DNA from: Phycisphaerae bacterium RAS2
GTDB taxonomy: Bacteria > Planctomycetota > Phycisphaerae > UBA1845 > UTPLA1
Direction: 5' to 3'
Assembly (NCBI GenBank): GCA_007753915.1
Contig: CP036352.1
Location: forward strand, 496,001 to 560,000
DNA length: 64,000 bases
Numbering within the stretch: position 1 is the stretch's first letter; each line of letters starts with the position of its first letter. The notes beneath the pieces are model-generated. The model was not told the DNA's origin, did not search any database, and was given only the letters and a program-made list of their open reading frames with translations. This document shows, piece by piece, positions 36,073 to 44,584 of the stretch. Position numbers and translations under genes: made by a program.

Positions 36073-36600
36073 CTACTCCGTCGCCTCGTCCGCTGAATCG
36101 GCTCCGTCGTCATCCGTCGCAACCGATGCGTCGGTTCCTGCCGGTGCCGCCGATCGCGGGCCATCGCCTCGACCGCGACCACCGCCGAATCCGCCTCCGC
36201 CAAATCCACCACCACCAAATCCGCCGCCCGGACCGCTTCCCCATTCATCCGCGGGGCGAACCGGCGTCTTGGGAGGCAGCGGCGCGGTCATGGCTTTTTC
36301 GATCTGCTCGGCCGTCATGCGCTCGCGGCGCAGCACAAGCACGCGCAGGGTCTTCTCGCTAAGCTGCACGTCGCGCTCAATGCCGACGATCTTGTCCGGC
36401 GAGGCCTCGAAGTACGTCAGCACGTACAATCCGCGCTTGTTCTGACCGATCGAATAGGCCAGCTTGCGCTCCTCCCAGTTGCGGATGGCGAGCACCTTGG
36501 CCCCGGCGCGGTCCAGAATGCGACGAATCTCGGCTTCCGCCGCCGCGAAATCACCCGACAGGGACGGCTCCAACAAGAACATGGCTTCGTAGGTCTTCAC
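36073..36600 (-). CDS. rpsF: 30S ribosomal protein S6 with Gly-rich/acidic tail
   Basis: A 175-aa S6 protein, longer than the common 95-135 aa. The domain (YEAMFLLEPSLS...WEERKLAYSIGQNKRGLYVLTYF) ends near residue 112, then comes GFGGGGFGGGGFGGG and an acidic Ala/Asp tail. GTG 36600 is chosen because AAGGAG lies 10 nt upstream and the family N-terminus starts there. It is first in the rpsF-ssb-rpsR-rplI-dnaB run, just downstream of pth. Confidence 0.96.
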   Translation of the reverse strand: MKTYEAMFLLEPSLSGDFAAAEAEIRRILDRAGAKVLAIRNWEERKLAYSIGQNKRGLYVLTYFEASPDKIVGIERDVQLSEKTLRVLVLRRERMTAEQIEKAMTAPLPPKTPVRPADEWGSGPGGGFGGGGFGGGGFGGGRGRGDGPRSAAPAGTDASVATDDDGADSADEATE

Positions 36601-36663
36601 GTCAATTCGACTCCTTGCTTTCGGCCGGGCGCATCTCACGCCGTCGGCGTCGGGTCGGGCCGC

Positions 36664-37236
36664 TCATTCCGTTGCGTCCGACCGGTTCGTTTCGTTCATC
36701 GCCGCTTCAATCCCGCGGCGAATCCAATTCTCCACCGCATCGGCCGCTCGCGGCACCATGCGGTCTGCCTCGTCTTTCTCGCTCGCGGCGAACGGCGACG
36801 TCACGTAACTCGCCATGTCGCCGCGGCTGGGTCGACCGATGCCCACGCGCAGGCGCGGCACGTCGTTCGTTCCCAGGCACCGGAGCACGTCGTCCAGACC
36901 GCGCTGACCGCCCGCCGAACCGTTCGAACGCATCCGCAACCGGCCAAGCGGCAGGTCCACGTCGTCCGAAACGATCATCAGATCGCCCGGCAGCAACTGA
37001 TAAAACTGCGCCGCCGCCAGGACGCTCTTGCCGCTCAAATTCATGTACGTCATCGGCTGCAGACACGCGGCTTTTTCGTCCGCAACCGTTCCGTCATACA
37101 ACAAGCCGCTGAACTTTTCGCGGCCGCTTCCCAGTGACCACCGCCGTACCAGCTCATCGACCACTCGAAACCCGATGTTGTGCCGCGTCCCTGCGTACTG
37201 TCGACCGGGATTGCCCAGCCCAACGATGAGTTTCAT
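36664..37236 (-). CDS. pth: Peptidyl-tRNA hydrolase
   Basis: A 190-aa cytosolic enzyme that releases peptides from prematurely dissociated peptidyl-tRNA. The motif [22 protein letters not shown] carries the catalytic His, YMNLSG the substrate Asn, and [22 protein letters not shown] the Asp and C-terminal gate. No Shine-Dalgarno motif is visible because a heptamer repeat array occupies the region 8 nt upstream of ATG 37236. Confidence 0.96.
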   Translation of the reverse strand: MKLIVGLGNPGRQYAGTRHNIGFRVVDELVRRWSLGSGREKFSGLLYDGTVADEKAACLQPMTYMNLSGKSVLAAAQFYQLLPGDLMIVSDDVDLPLGRLRMRSNGSAGGQRGLDDVLRCLGTNDVPRLRVGIGRPSRGDMASYVTSPFAASEKDEADRMVPRAADAVENWIRRGIEAAMNETNRSDATE

Positions 37237-37243
37237 GAGAAGC

Positions 37244-37271
37244 CGTGAGCCATGAGCCGTCAGCCGTCAGC
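37244..37271. repeat. Heptanucleotide tandem array, 4 units
   Basis: Four 7-bp units on the plus strand (CGTGAGC, CATGAGC and CGTCAGC twice). They lie in the rplY-pth gap, immediately before the pth start codon on the minus strand. Confidence 0.75.
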
Positions 37272-37313
37272 CAATCCCTTTTCCGTCGTGCCTTTGAGCC
37301 TCCGTGCCTCAAG

Positions 37314-37967
37314 CTATTCCTTCGCACCCTCCTCGGCGCCCTCTTCCACCTTGCCCTTGGCGATGACTTCCGGCTCGGCCGAGGCGCCTTCAGCGGGCGC
37401 GGCGGTCGGCTCGTCGGTCTTCACGGCGGGCACGCGGCAGGTGGCGACGACCGCGTCAAGATCGCCGGCGGCGGTCAGGCCGGCGCCCAGCTTCAAATCC
37501 TTCACGTAAAGCACGGCATCAAGTGCCATGTCGCTGACGTCGATGCGGACTTTCTCGGGGATGCTTGTGGCGAGGCACTCGACTTCGAGGTCGCCCAGGT
37601 CCTGCCGAAGGACACCGCCGTCGGCCACGCCCTTGGGCGTGCCGCGCAGCTCCAGTTGCACGCGCACCTTCACCTTCTCGTTCAGGTCCACGCGCGTCAG
37701 GTCGATGTGCAGCAGGGCCAAACCGAGGTGGTCGTATTGCGCGTCCTTGATGAGCACCGGCTGGTTCTTGCCGCTGATATCAAGTTGCAGCACGTGCGCG
37801 CCGTGCGACAGGTGCTTTTCCATTTCGTGGTTGTCCAGCGTGACCGCGAGGGGCGCTTCCTGGTGGCCGTAGATGACCGCCGGGAGCTTGCCGGCGCGCC
37901 GCAATCGAGCCGCGGCGCGCGAGCCGGCCGCTTTTCGTGTTTCCGCTTTGATCGTTGGGATGTCCAT
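37314..37967 (-). CDS. rplY: 50S ribosomal protein L25/general stress protein Ctc
   Basis: A 217-aa L25 of the long Ctc/TL5 type that binds 5S rRNA. Features are the N-terminus IKAETRKAAGSRAAARLRRAGKLPAVIYG, central DHLGLALLHIDLTRVDLNEKV and the C-terminal beta domain, ended by an acidic Glu/Ala/Lys tail. AGAGGA lies about 8 nt before ATG 37967. The order prs-rplY-pth on the minus strand is the conserved bacterial arrangement. Confidence 0.95.
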   Translation of the reverse strand: MDIPTIKAETRKAAGSRAAARLRRAGKLPAVIYGHQEAPLAVTLDNHEMEKHLSHGAHVLQLDISGKNQPVLIKDAQYDHLGLALLHIDLTRVDLNEKVKVRVQLELRGTPKGVADGGVLRQDLGDLEVECLATSIPEKVRIDVSDMALDAVLYVKDLKLGAGLTAAGDLDAVVATCRVPAVKTDEPTAAPAEGASAEPEVIAKGKVEEGAEEGAKE

Positions 37968-37979
37968 GGTGTGTTCCTC

Positions 37980-38939
37980 TTACGCCATTTGAAAAAGACT
38001 GCTGATGGATTGGTGCTTGTGAATTCGTGCGATCGCTTCGCCGATGATGTCGGCCACGCTCAACACGACCAGGTTCTTGAGCCGCTTACGCGTTGCTTCG
38101 GGCAGGGGGATGGTGTCGGTTACGGCGATTTCGGTGAAGGGCGCCTTTTCCAGGCGCTCGACGGCCTGCCCGGCGAAAACCGCATGCGTCGCCGCGCCGC
38201 GGACGCTCCGCGCCCCGCGCTCGCGGACGATCTTCGCTGCCTCGCAAACCGTGCCGGCCGTCGCGATCATGTCGTCGATCATGACGACGTCCTTGCCCTC
38301 GACGTCGCCGATGATGTTGTGCACGACGGCGGTGGAGCCGCTTGTGCGACGTTTGTCAATGATGGCCAGGTCGCAGCCGACTTTTTCAGCGTAGCCGCGG
38401 GCCCGCTTCACGTTGCCCACGTCCGGGCTGACGAAGACGACGTTCTTGTAGTCCAGGTCCTTGAAATGCTTCAGGAACGCCGGCGCGGCCTGCAGGTGAT
38501 CCACTGGAATATCGAAAAAGCCCTGAATCTGCGCCGCATGCAGGTCCATCGTCACGACGCGATCGGCCCCGGCTTCGCGAATGAGGTTGCTCACCAGTTT
38601 CGCCGAGATCGGCACGCGCCCTTCGTCCTTGCGATCCTGCCGGGCATAGCCGAAGTACGGCAGCACGGCCGTGATTCGCCGGGCGCTGGCGCGCCGCAGG
38701 CAGTCCATGAACACCAGCAACTCCATCAGGCTGTCGTTCACCGGATTGCAGGTCGGCTGCACGACGAACACGTCGCGCCCGCGCACGTCGTCGTTGAGCT
38801 TGACGAACAGCTCGCCGTCGGGAAACGTCTCTGCGTGGGTGCGGCCCAGGCGCAGATTCAGATACTCGCCGATCGACTCGGCCAGCTTCGGATTCGCCCG
38901 ACCCGTGAAAATCTTCAGTTCGTCATCCATTGCGGTCAT
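37980..38939 (-). CDS. prs: Ribose-phosphate pyrophosphokinase (PRPP synthase)
   Basis: A 319-aa enzyme that makes PRPP from ribose 5-phosphate and ATP for nucleotide, His and Trp synthesis. Motifs are FPDGELFVKLNDDVRGRDVF, AVLPYFGYARQDRK (ATP loop), VTMDLHAAQIQGFF and the PRPP loop VVMIDDMIATAGTV. ATG 38939 (MTAMDDELK) has GAGGG about 8 nt upstream. It starts 11 nt after the GlmU-like gene, so the two are probably co-transcribed. Confidence 0.96.
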   Translation of the reverse strand: MTAMDDELKIFTGRANPKLAESIGEYLNLRLGRTHAETFPDGELFVKLNDDVRGRDVFVVQPTCNPVNDSLMELLVFMDCLRRASARRITAVLPYFGYARQDRKDEGRVPISAKLVSNLIREAGADRVVTMDLHAAQIQGFFDIPVDHLQAAPAFLKHFKDLDYKNVVFVSPDVGNVKRARGYAEKVGCDLAIIDKRRTSGSTAVVHNIIGDVEGKDVVMIDDMIATAGTVCEAAKIVRERGARSVRGAATHAVFAGQAVERLEKAPFTEIAVTDTIPLPEATRKRLKNLVVLSVADIIGEAIARIHKHQSISSLFQMA

Positions 38940-38950
38940 CGCATGATCCC

Positions 38951-40042
38951 TCACGCTATCCCACTTTGTGCCGGTGGCCGACGGACGACCACCTGCTTGC
39001 GACCCGAACCCCCTGACGACGCAGTCGATGCCGTGCCCTTGCCCGCCGCGTCGATCGCCGTCAGGACACCGGGGCCGATCACCGCGCCATCCGCAACCAC
39101 CGCGCCGTCTCGCACACAGGCATACGGCCCGACCTCGCAGCCGGCGCCGATTCGTGCGACGCCCTCGATGGTCGTGAACGGTCGAATGATCGTCTCGGGG
39201 CCGATCGTCGCGCGGCTGTCGATCCACGTGTTCGCGGGTGACACAATCGTGACGCCCGATTCCATCCACCGGGCGGCGATCCGCTGCTGCATCATCGCCG
39301 AAACGGCCGCGAGGTCGACGCGCGAGTTGATGCCCGTCGCGTCGGCCGCGGGGACATTCACCGCCGCGCGCACGGGCTTGCCGGCGGAGCGGATCAGTTC
39401 GAGCGTGTCGGTGATGTAGTATTCGCCCTTGGCGTTGTTCGGTTTGATCTTCGGCAGCACGTCGAGCAGGGTCGCCGCATCGAAGCAGTAGTAGCTGGGA
39501 TTCACTTCGCGAATCGTCAGTTGCTCCGGCGAGCAGTCGCGATGTTCGACGATTTTCTCAAAATCGCCGCGCGCGTTGCGAACGATCCGGCCGTAGCCCG
39601 TCGGGTCGTCCAGCGTCGTGGTCGCCAGCGAGGCCGCCGCGCCGGTTGCGCGATGGCCGCCGATCAGCGTGGACAGCGTGTCAGCCTGGATCAGCGGCAT
39701 GTCGCCGGCGATGACCACGCAGTCGCCCGTGAAGCCCTTCAGTGCGTCGGAGCAGACCATGACGGCGTGCCCGCTGCCCTTTTGCTCGGCCTGGTGAACA
39801 AAGGTCACGTCCGGCTCGTTGCCGAACGCTCGCTCAACCGCCTCGCGCCCGAAGCCCACGACGATAATCAAGCGAGAGATGCCCGCCTGCCGACAGGCAT
39901 CAATCACGTACGCCAGCATCGGGCGACCGCACACTTCGTGCAGCACCTTGGGCAGCTCGGTCTTCATGCGCGTCGAGCGGCCCGCAGCCAGAATGACGGC
40001 GGCCGTCGGACGACCGGATGAACTGGAATTCGCCTGCGTCAT
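38951..40042 (-). CDS. GlmU-like nucleotidyltransferase lacking the acetyltransferase domain
   Basis: A 363-aa protein. The N-terminal 235 residues are a GlmU-type uridylyltransferase: AVILAAGRSTRMKTELPKVLH (nucleotide loop), QKGSGHAV, AGDMPLI (metal Asp) and YYITDTLE. After this only about four left-handed beta-helix turns follow (IDSRATIGPETIIRP, IGAGCEVGPYACV), then a Ser/Gly/Lys tail. Complete GlmU is about 450 aa with a long helix and catalytic His in its acetyltransferase part; those are absent. It should make UDP-GlcNAc from GlcNAc-1-P, with acetylation supplied by another enzyme. GGAG precedes ATG 40042. Confidence 0.9.
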   Translation of the reverse strand: MTQANSSSSGRPTAAVILAAGRSTRMKTELPKVLHEVCGRPMLAYVIDACRQAGISRLIIVVGFGREAVERAFGNEPDVTFVHQAEQKGSGHAVMVCSDALKGFTGDCVVIAGDMPLIQADTLSTLIGGHRATGAAASLATTTLDDPTGYGRIVRNARGDFEKIVEHRDCSPEQLTIREVNPSYYCFDAATLLDVLPKIKPNNAKGEYYITDTLELIRSAGKPVRAAVNVPAADATGINSRVDLAAVSAMMQQRIAARWMESGVTIVSPANTWIDSRATIGPETIIRPFTTIEGVARIGAGCEVGPYACVRDGAVVADGAVIGPGVLTAIDAAGKGTASTASSGGSGRKQVVVRRPPAQSGIA

Positions 40043-40115
40043 GCAAGTTCTCCGCACTCCGTTGCGGTTGTGATTCAAACACCGTCGCGCATCGCGCGCG
40101 ACAAAAAACGAAAAG

Positions 40116-40186
40116 CTACCCGGCGAGGACTCGAACCTCGACAAGCAGAACCAAAATCTGCTGTGCTACCATTACACTACCGGGTA
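40116..40186 (-). tRNA. tRNA-Gln (anticodon TTG)
   Basis: On the minus strand the acceptor is TACCCGG/CCGGGTA, anticodon stem GCAGA/TCTGC with loop TTTTGGT (anticodon TTG) and T-stem CGAGG/CCTCG around TTCGAGT. The discriminator is G and CCA is not encoded. It is 73 nt upstream of the GlmU-like gene on the same strand. Confidence 0.95.
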
Positions 40187-40735
40187 GTGATGGCGCCTTT
40201 CATTTCCGTTTGCAGCGTGACACGACGCCGGCGCGCCTCGCGGGGCGCTGCGCCATGGTCCAAACCCGCCCACATGCGGGAAAGATAGGACGCGGCTGCG
40301 TGGGTCGTTCCCAAGGCTAGTTCACCCGGCCGCGTAGCTGGATGCCCTTCGACCGCCACCCCGCCTCGCGGCGAGCCATCGGTCGGCCTCTTGTGGATAC
40401 GACTGCCCGCCGGACATGGCCCAGCGTGCGATGCGGAGAATAAGGGCATCGGCTTTGCCTGTCAATCCAAATGGCAAGAGCGAGCCTTTGGCTGTCAGTA
40501 GCGACGCCGACTCGTAAGGTTATTATTGAAAACAGTTTATGGTTAATTGTGGTTCGAGGCTTTAATCCGAATCGGTTGAGGCTGCGCTACGACGCTGAAG
40601 TGGTATACGAGGGGACATACAGGGAGGGAGTGAGTTGCGTCTTCGGGATTTGAGCCCTGATCGGCAGATCGCAGTTCGGGGCGATGTTCCAGAAATTCGG
40701 CGCACTTTGCCGTAATACCAGTATTGATAAGAGTT
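40187..40735. other. Intergenic region upstream of the TolC-family gene
   Basis: No supported gene in about 550 bases. Arms GATGCCCTT (40341-40349) and AAGGGCATC (40442-40450) could close a structured stretch of about 110 nt, but no known RNA family is recognisable. The right half is AT-richer than the surroundings. Minus-strand sequence near the tRNA should hold its promoter; no clear one is seen. Confidence 0.45.
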
Positions 40736-40763
40736 TTGACACCCCGTGCCTGATCCGTAGAAT
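40736..40763 (+). promoter_or_regulatory. Sigma-70-like promoter of the TolC-family gene
   Basis: TTGACA (40736-40741), a 16-nt spacer and TAGAAT (40758-40763). It is about 87 nt before ATG 40850. The -35 is perfect and the -10 differs from consensus at one position. Confidence 0.75.
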
Positions 40764-40849
40764 GGCCGACCCGACCCAACGGCGTGCCGGATCAACCACG
40801 CAAGGACTTTCCAACTGGCGTCCATGACGCCAAGTAGAGCGGATATCGA

Positions 40850-42655
40850 ATGATGCGATTGTTCTCAAAGCCGTTCGCCGGGCCAGCGGTGATCGCGCTC
40901 GCCGTCTATTTCACAGCCGGGTGCCAGCAGGAAACCACTCAGGTCGAAGACGCCCAGGTTCAGCATTACGAGCAGCGCATGGCGCGCGAAGCGGAGTATG
41001 ACGCTGCGCAGCCGTTGACCCGCCTTGATTCGCCGCCGCCTGTGGAACTGGTCGGGACCGGCGTCGCCACGACCCAGCCCTCGATTGAGTCGGTTGTCTG
41101 GTTGCAGGTTCCCGATCCGTCGCAGGCCGACGAGGTGTTCAAGAAACGGCTGGAGACGACGCGCTTCAGCCCGAGCATCCGTCGTGAATACGAGCGCATT
41201 TACGAAGACTCCATGCGGTACATCGGCGAGATCATGCGCCCGAATCAGTACCGCCTGTCGCTCGCCGAAGCCCTGCGCCGCGTTCTCGCCAACAACTACG
41301 CGATCAAGGTAGACGGCTACGCCCCGGCCATCAGCACGGCGCAGGTTGTGCAGGCCGAGGCCGCGTTCGATTTGGCGTTTTTCGCGAATGCCAATCGCAA
41401 CAACACAGACCAGCCGACACCGTCGGCCCTGATCGCGAGCCAGACCGATTCGACGGTTGTGAACGGCGGCATCCGCAAGCTGCTGGCCACGGGTGCGACG
41501 GTGACTTTCACCGAGCAGATGACGCGCGTGGACAACCCGGGATTCCAGTTTCAGTTGCTGAACCCATCCTGGCAGCACAATTTCGTGACGGAACTGCGCC
41601 AGCCGTTGCTGCGAAACTTCGGCATCGACTTCAATCGGGCACAGATCAACATCCGCAAGAACGAGCAGAAGATCAATCAGGAAGCCTTTCGCGCGAGGGT
41701 GATTGAAAATCTCAACGGCGCCGAGCAGGCCTACTGGACGCTCGTGCAGGCTCGACGCGACGTGGTCATCGTGGCCGAAGTGCTCGCCGAGGCGCAGCTC
41801 ACCCTTCGCCAGATCGAGGCACGCACCGACTTCGACGCGTACCAGACGCTGCTGTTCCGCAGCCGGGTCGCGGTGAAGGCACGCGAGGCCGAGTACATCG
41901 ACGTGAAGAACCGGGTGCGCAACGCTGAGGATCAGTTGCTTAACATTCTGAACGATCCGGAGATTCCGCTCTCGGCCGACTATGAGCTTGTGCCGACGGA
42001 CAATCCAACGACGATCGAAGTCCTGCGCGACGCGTTCTTCGCCGTTCAGACGGCCCTGGAGCGCCGGCCGGAAATCATTCAGGCGCGGCATTCGGTGGAC
42101 ATCGCACGGCTGCAACTGGGCGTCGCGAAGAATCAGGCATTGCCTCGGCTGGACGCCATCTATCGCTTCACGCTGAATGGTCTCGCGGGCAATTCCGCCA
42201 ACGCGTGGGACCAGATGACCTCCGGTGACTTTATCGATCAGTACGTCGGCGTTGAGTTTCAGTGGAACTTCGGCGAGCGGGCCGAGCGCGCCGGCATTCG
42301 CGTCGCCGCGCTGCAGCAGAGTCAGGCCGTTGTTCGCTACAAGCAGGCGCTGGATAACATTATCACCGACTGCCGTGTGGCGCTGCGCACGCTTGATACC
42401 AGTTTCCGCCAGTTGTTGCCCAGCCACGAAGGGGTGACGGCGGCCTCGGAAAACCTTCGGTCGCTCCAGGAGCGGCAGGAGCGCAAGAGCCCGGCCGAGT
42501 TGGACGCCGTGCTGAACGCCCAGATCAACCTTGCGACATCCCGTCGCGGCCTGTTGCAGGCATTGGTCACGTACAACCAGGGCATCGTTGACGTCGAGCG
42601 CGCCAAGGGTACGCTGTTGGATTACAACAACGTCGTGCTGTCCGAGCAGCCCTGA
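40850..42655 (+). CDS. TolC-family outer-membrane efflux-type lipoprotein
   Basis: A 601-aa protein with a lipoprotein signal (VIALAVYFTAGC) and the TolC fold: two repeats of long coiled helices, with LAEALRRVLANNYAIKVDGY, ELRQPLLRNFGIDFN and, in the second half, ERRPEIIQARHSVDIARLQLGVAKNQALPRLD. TolC proteins form trimeric channels for efflux or secretion together with a membrane-fusion protein. None is adjacent, so partners must lie elsewhere. The N-terminal 90 residues before the first helix are longer than usual. Confidence 0.88.
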   Translation: MMRLFSKPFAGPAVIALAVYFTAGCQQETTQVEDAQVQHYEQRMAREAEYDAAQPLTRLDSPPPVELVGTGVATTQPSIESVVWLQVPDPSQADEVFKKRLETTRFSPSIRREYERIYEDSMRYIGEIMRPNQYRLSLAEALRRVLANNYAIKVDGYAPAISTAQVVQAEAAFDLAFFANANRNNTDQPTPSALIASQTDSTVVNGGIRKLLATGATVTFTEQMTRVDNPGFQFQLLNPSWQHNFVTELRQPLLRNFGIDFNRAQINIRKNEQKINQEAFRARVIENLNGAEQAYWTLVQARRDVVIVAEVLAEAQLTLRQIEARTDFDAYQTLLFRSRVAVKAREAEYIDVKNRVRNAEDQLLNILNDPEIPLSADYELVPTDNPTTIEVLRDAFFAVQTALERRPEIIQARHSVDIARLQLGVAKNQALPRLDAIYRFTLNGLAGNSANAWDQMTSGDFIDQYVGVEFQWNFGERAERAGIRVAALQQSQAVVRYKQALDNIITDCRVALRTLDTSFRQLLPSHEGVTAASENLRSLQERQERKSPAELDAVLNAQINLATSRRGLLQALVTYNQGIVDVERAKGTLLDYNNVVLSEQP

Positions 42656-42694
42656 CCGCGCCGCCGGCGCCGCTTCCACTCGGCACCGTAACCG

Positions 42695-44503
42695 ATGTCC
42701 CTCAATCAAGTATTCTCCATCTCGCAGCGCGGGCCCTTACTGGCCGCGGGCCTGACCGACCTTAGCCAACGCGACCTGCTGGCGCTCGCGTGCGTTGTGC
42801 TCGGCGTGATCGCGCAGATGCTTCAACGGCGCTTGCCGGCCGGGCTGGGACCGTCTCTCTTTGTCGCCGGCGCGACCTTTGGCGGCGGGATCATTGTTCA
42901 CGATCGTTTCACGGGCACGCAGCCGGCCATCTATCTCACACTGGTGTTCGCTTCGGTCATCTGCATGGTCTGCTCGGGCACCGGCGCGGCGACCGCGCTG
43001 GGAGAACGCTCGCGCCGCAACGACGGCCGTCATCCGCCTTCTGACATCTTCTTCACCTGGAGCCTTATCGCGGGGTTCACGGCAGCGGGGTTGATCGCCT
43101 ACTTCCTCGCCGTGCATACAGGGCAGCGGTTGTTCAGCCTGTCTCGCGAACGCGGGCAGGCGGTTCCGCTCGGCGGGTTTCTCGCGCTGGCGGCGCTGCT
43201 GGTCGCCGTTCTGGTCTGGCGGTTGTCCCATTGTCGGCCTCACCAACCCACGATGTTGCTGGTGATCGGCGCGCTCGCGGCGTGGTGGGGCGCGATGGTG
43301 TTTCCGCTGGCTCGCGGGGGGCAGGCCGAGGTCGGGCTGATCGCATGGCTGCCGCCCTGGTGGTCGTGGGTGTTTCAACTGATGGCGGGACTGGCGGCGC
43401 TGATCGTCGCGGCGGCCGTGATTCAGGATAATCGCTATCGTCGGCGGATCATGGCTGCATGGCCCGATCGGCTGGACGAATTGGTCGAGCCGTATTTGCG
43501 ATGGCCGGGGTACATCCAGACCGAGGCGATGATCGCGGCGGCGCTGCTGGTGCTCTGCGTGTACCAACTCGTGCGGCGCGAGGCGCCGAGCGCGGCACTG
43601 TTCAGCGCGGCGGCTGTGGCGAGTCTTTCCGCGGGGTCTGCCTGCCTGTTTCTCGCGTATCGCCGATGGAGCGCGAACACGGCGGGCCTGGGCATGGCCC
43701 TGGTGACGGCGACGATCGTGCACGCGTCGGCGGCGATCGCGACCCTGATGCTGCCGGACAGCCTCTCGGCGCAATACGCCCATCGCATGCCGGTGTTGTA
43801 TAATGCCATTCTTCTGTCACTCGCCGTGATGGCGGCGCTGTGGCGCTGGCTGGCTCGCGTGTGGGACCAGCAGCTGCTGGACGGCATCGCCTGGACGACG
43901 ACCGGGCGCATGATTCCCTATGCCCGGCGGACGGCGTTCTTCATCATCGCCATTGCGGCCCTGGTCGCGTTTCAAATGGCGATCTGGCCGCAGCGCATCC
44001 CCGAGGTGGACGACAACACCGCGGGGCGGATCGTCTGCGGCACGGGCGCGATGCTGCTGTTCGCGCTGATCGCGGCCATCGCGGCGCGGCAGGGCGGTTC
44101 GCCGGCGCTGGCCGCCATGTCGCTCGTGTTTGTCGCGGCGGCGGCGCTCTTTGTCTTCGTGCGGCTGCCGGCCTCCGCGCTGCGCGGCTGGCTCGTGCAA
44201 TACGACGCGGTGGTCTACAGCGTCGCCGCGCTGCCGATCCTGGGACTGGCCGAGCTGGTCCCGGCGACGCGGTGGCGGGCATTCGCCGTGCCGCTCTGGA
44301 TGGTGGCGCTGCTGCTGCTGCCGGCCGGAGCCTTGACCCAGCTTCTGGGCGCCCCCTTGCCCGAAGGATGGGTCAAACCGCTGACACTGGCCATCCTCGG
44401 TGCGGTGTACGGCATCGCCGGCCTCCGCGAGCACCGCCGGGCCTTCCTTGTGCTGGCCGGTGTCCTGATCGTGGCGTCAGTCACCACGCTGCTGCGAGCC
44501 TGA
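42695..44503 (+). CDS. Large polytopic membrane protein of unknown function
   Basis: A 602-aa integral membrane protein with about 14-16 hydrophobic segments separated by short loops, starting LSQRDLLALACVVLGVIAQ and ending HRRAFLVLAGVLIVASVTTLL. No recognised transporter or enzyme signature. It starts 39 nt after the TolC-family gene on the same strand and is probably co-transcribed. A role in transport or envelope assembly with TolC is only a guess. Confidence 0.85.
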   Translation: MSLNQVFSISQRGPLLAAGLTDLSQRDLLALACVVLGVIAQMLQRRLPAGLGPSLFVAGATFGGGIIVHDRFTGTQPAIYLTLVFASVICMVCSGTGAATALGERSRRNDGRHPPSDIFFTWSLIAGFTAAGLIAYFLAVHTGQRLFSLSRERGQAVPLGGFLALAALLVAVLVWRLSHCRPHQPTMLLVIGALAAWWGAMVFPLARGGQAEVGLIAWLPPWWSWVFQLMAGLAALIVAAAVIQDNRYRRRIMAAWPDRLDELVEPYLRWPGYIQTEAMIAAALLVLCVYQLVRREAPSAALFSAAAVASLSAGSACLFLAYRRWSANTAGLGMALVTATIVHASAAIATLMLPDSLSAQYAHRMPVLYNAILLSLAVMAALWRWLARVWDQQLLDGIAWTTTGRMIPYARRTAFFIIAIAALVAFQMAIWPQRIPEVDDNTAGRIVCGTGAMLLFALIAAIAARQGGSPALAAMSLVFVAAAALFVFVRLPASALRGWLVQYDAVVYSVAALPILGLAELVPATRWRAFAVPLWMVALLLLPAGALTQLLGAPLPEGWVKPLTLAILGAVYGIAGLREHRRAFLVLAGVLIVASVTTLLRA

Positions 44504-44584
44504 CGGCGATTGTTCCTGACGGGTCGTTTTGGTTACGATGGACGCGGTGCGACGGCAAAGGCCTGATCCCGCGGACCTGATGCC

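Noticed and set aside
37245-39419. A 724-residue plus-strand open frame
   Set aside because: It lies antisense to rplY, prs and part of the GlmU-like gene, has His/Arg/Val-biased composition and no domain; it is a GC-rich shadow.
40341-40450. A structured RNA closed by GATGCCCTT/AAGGGCATC
   Set aside because: A single 9-bp stem over 110 nt in GC-rich DNA can arise by chance, and no SRP, RNase P, 6S or tmRNA motif is present.
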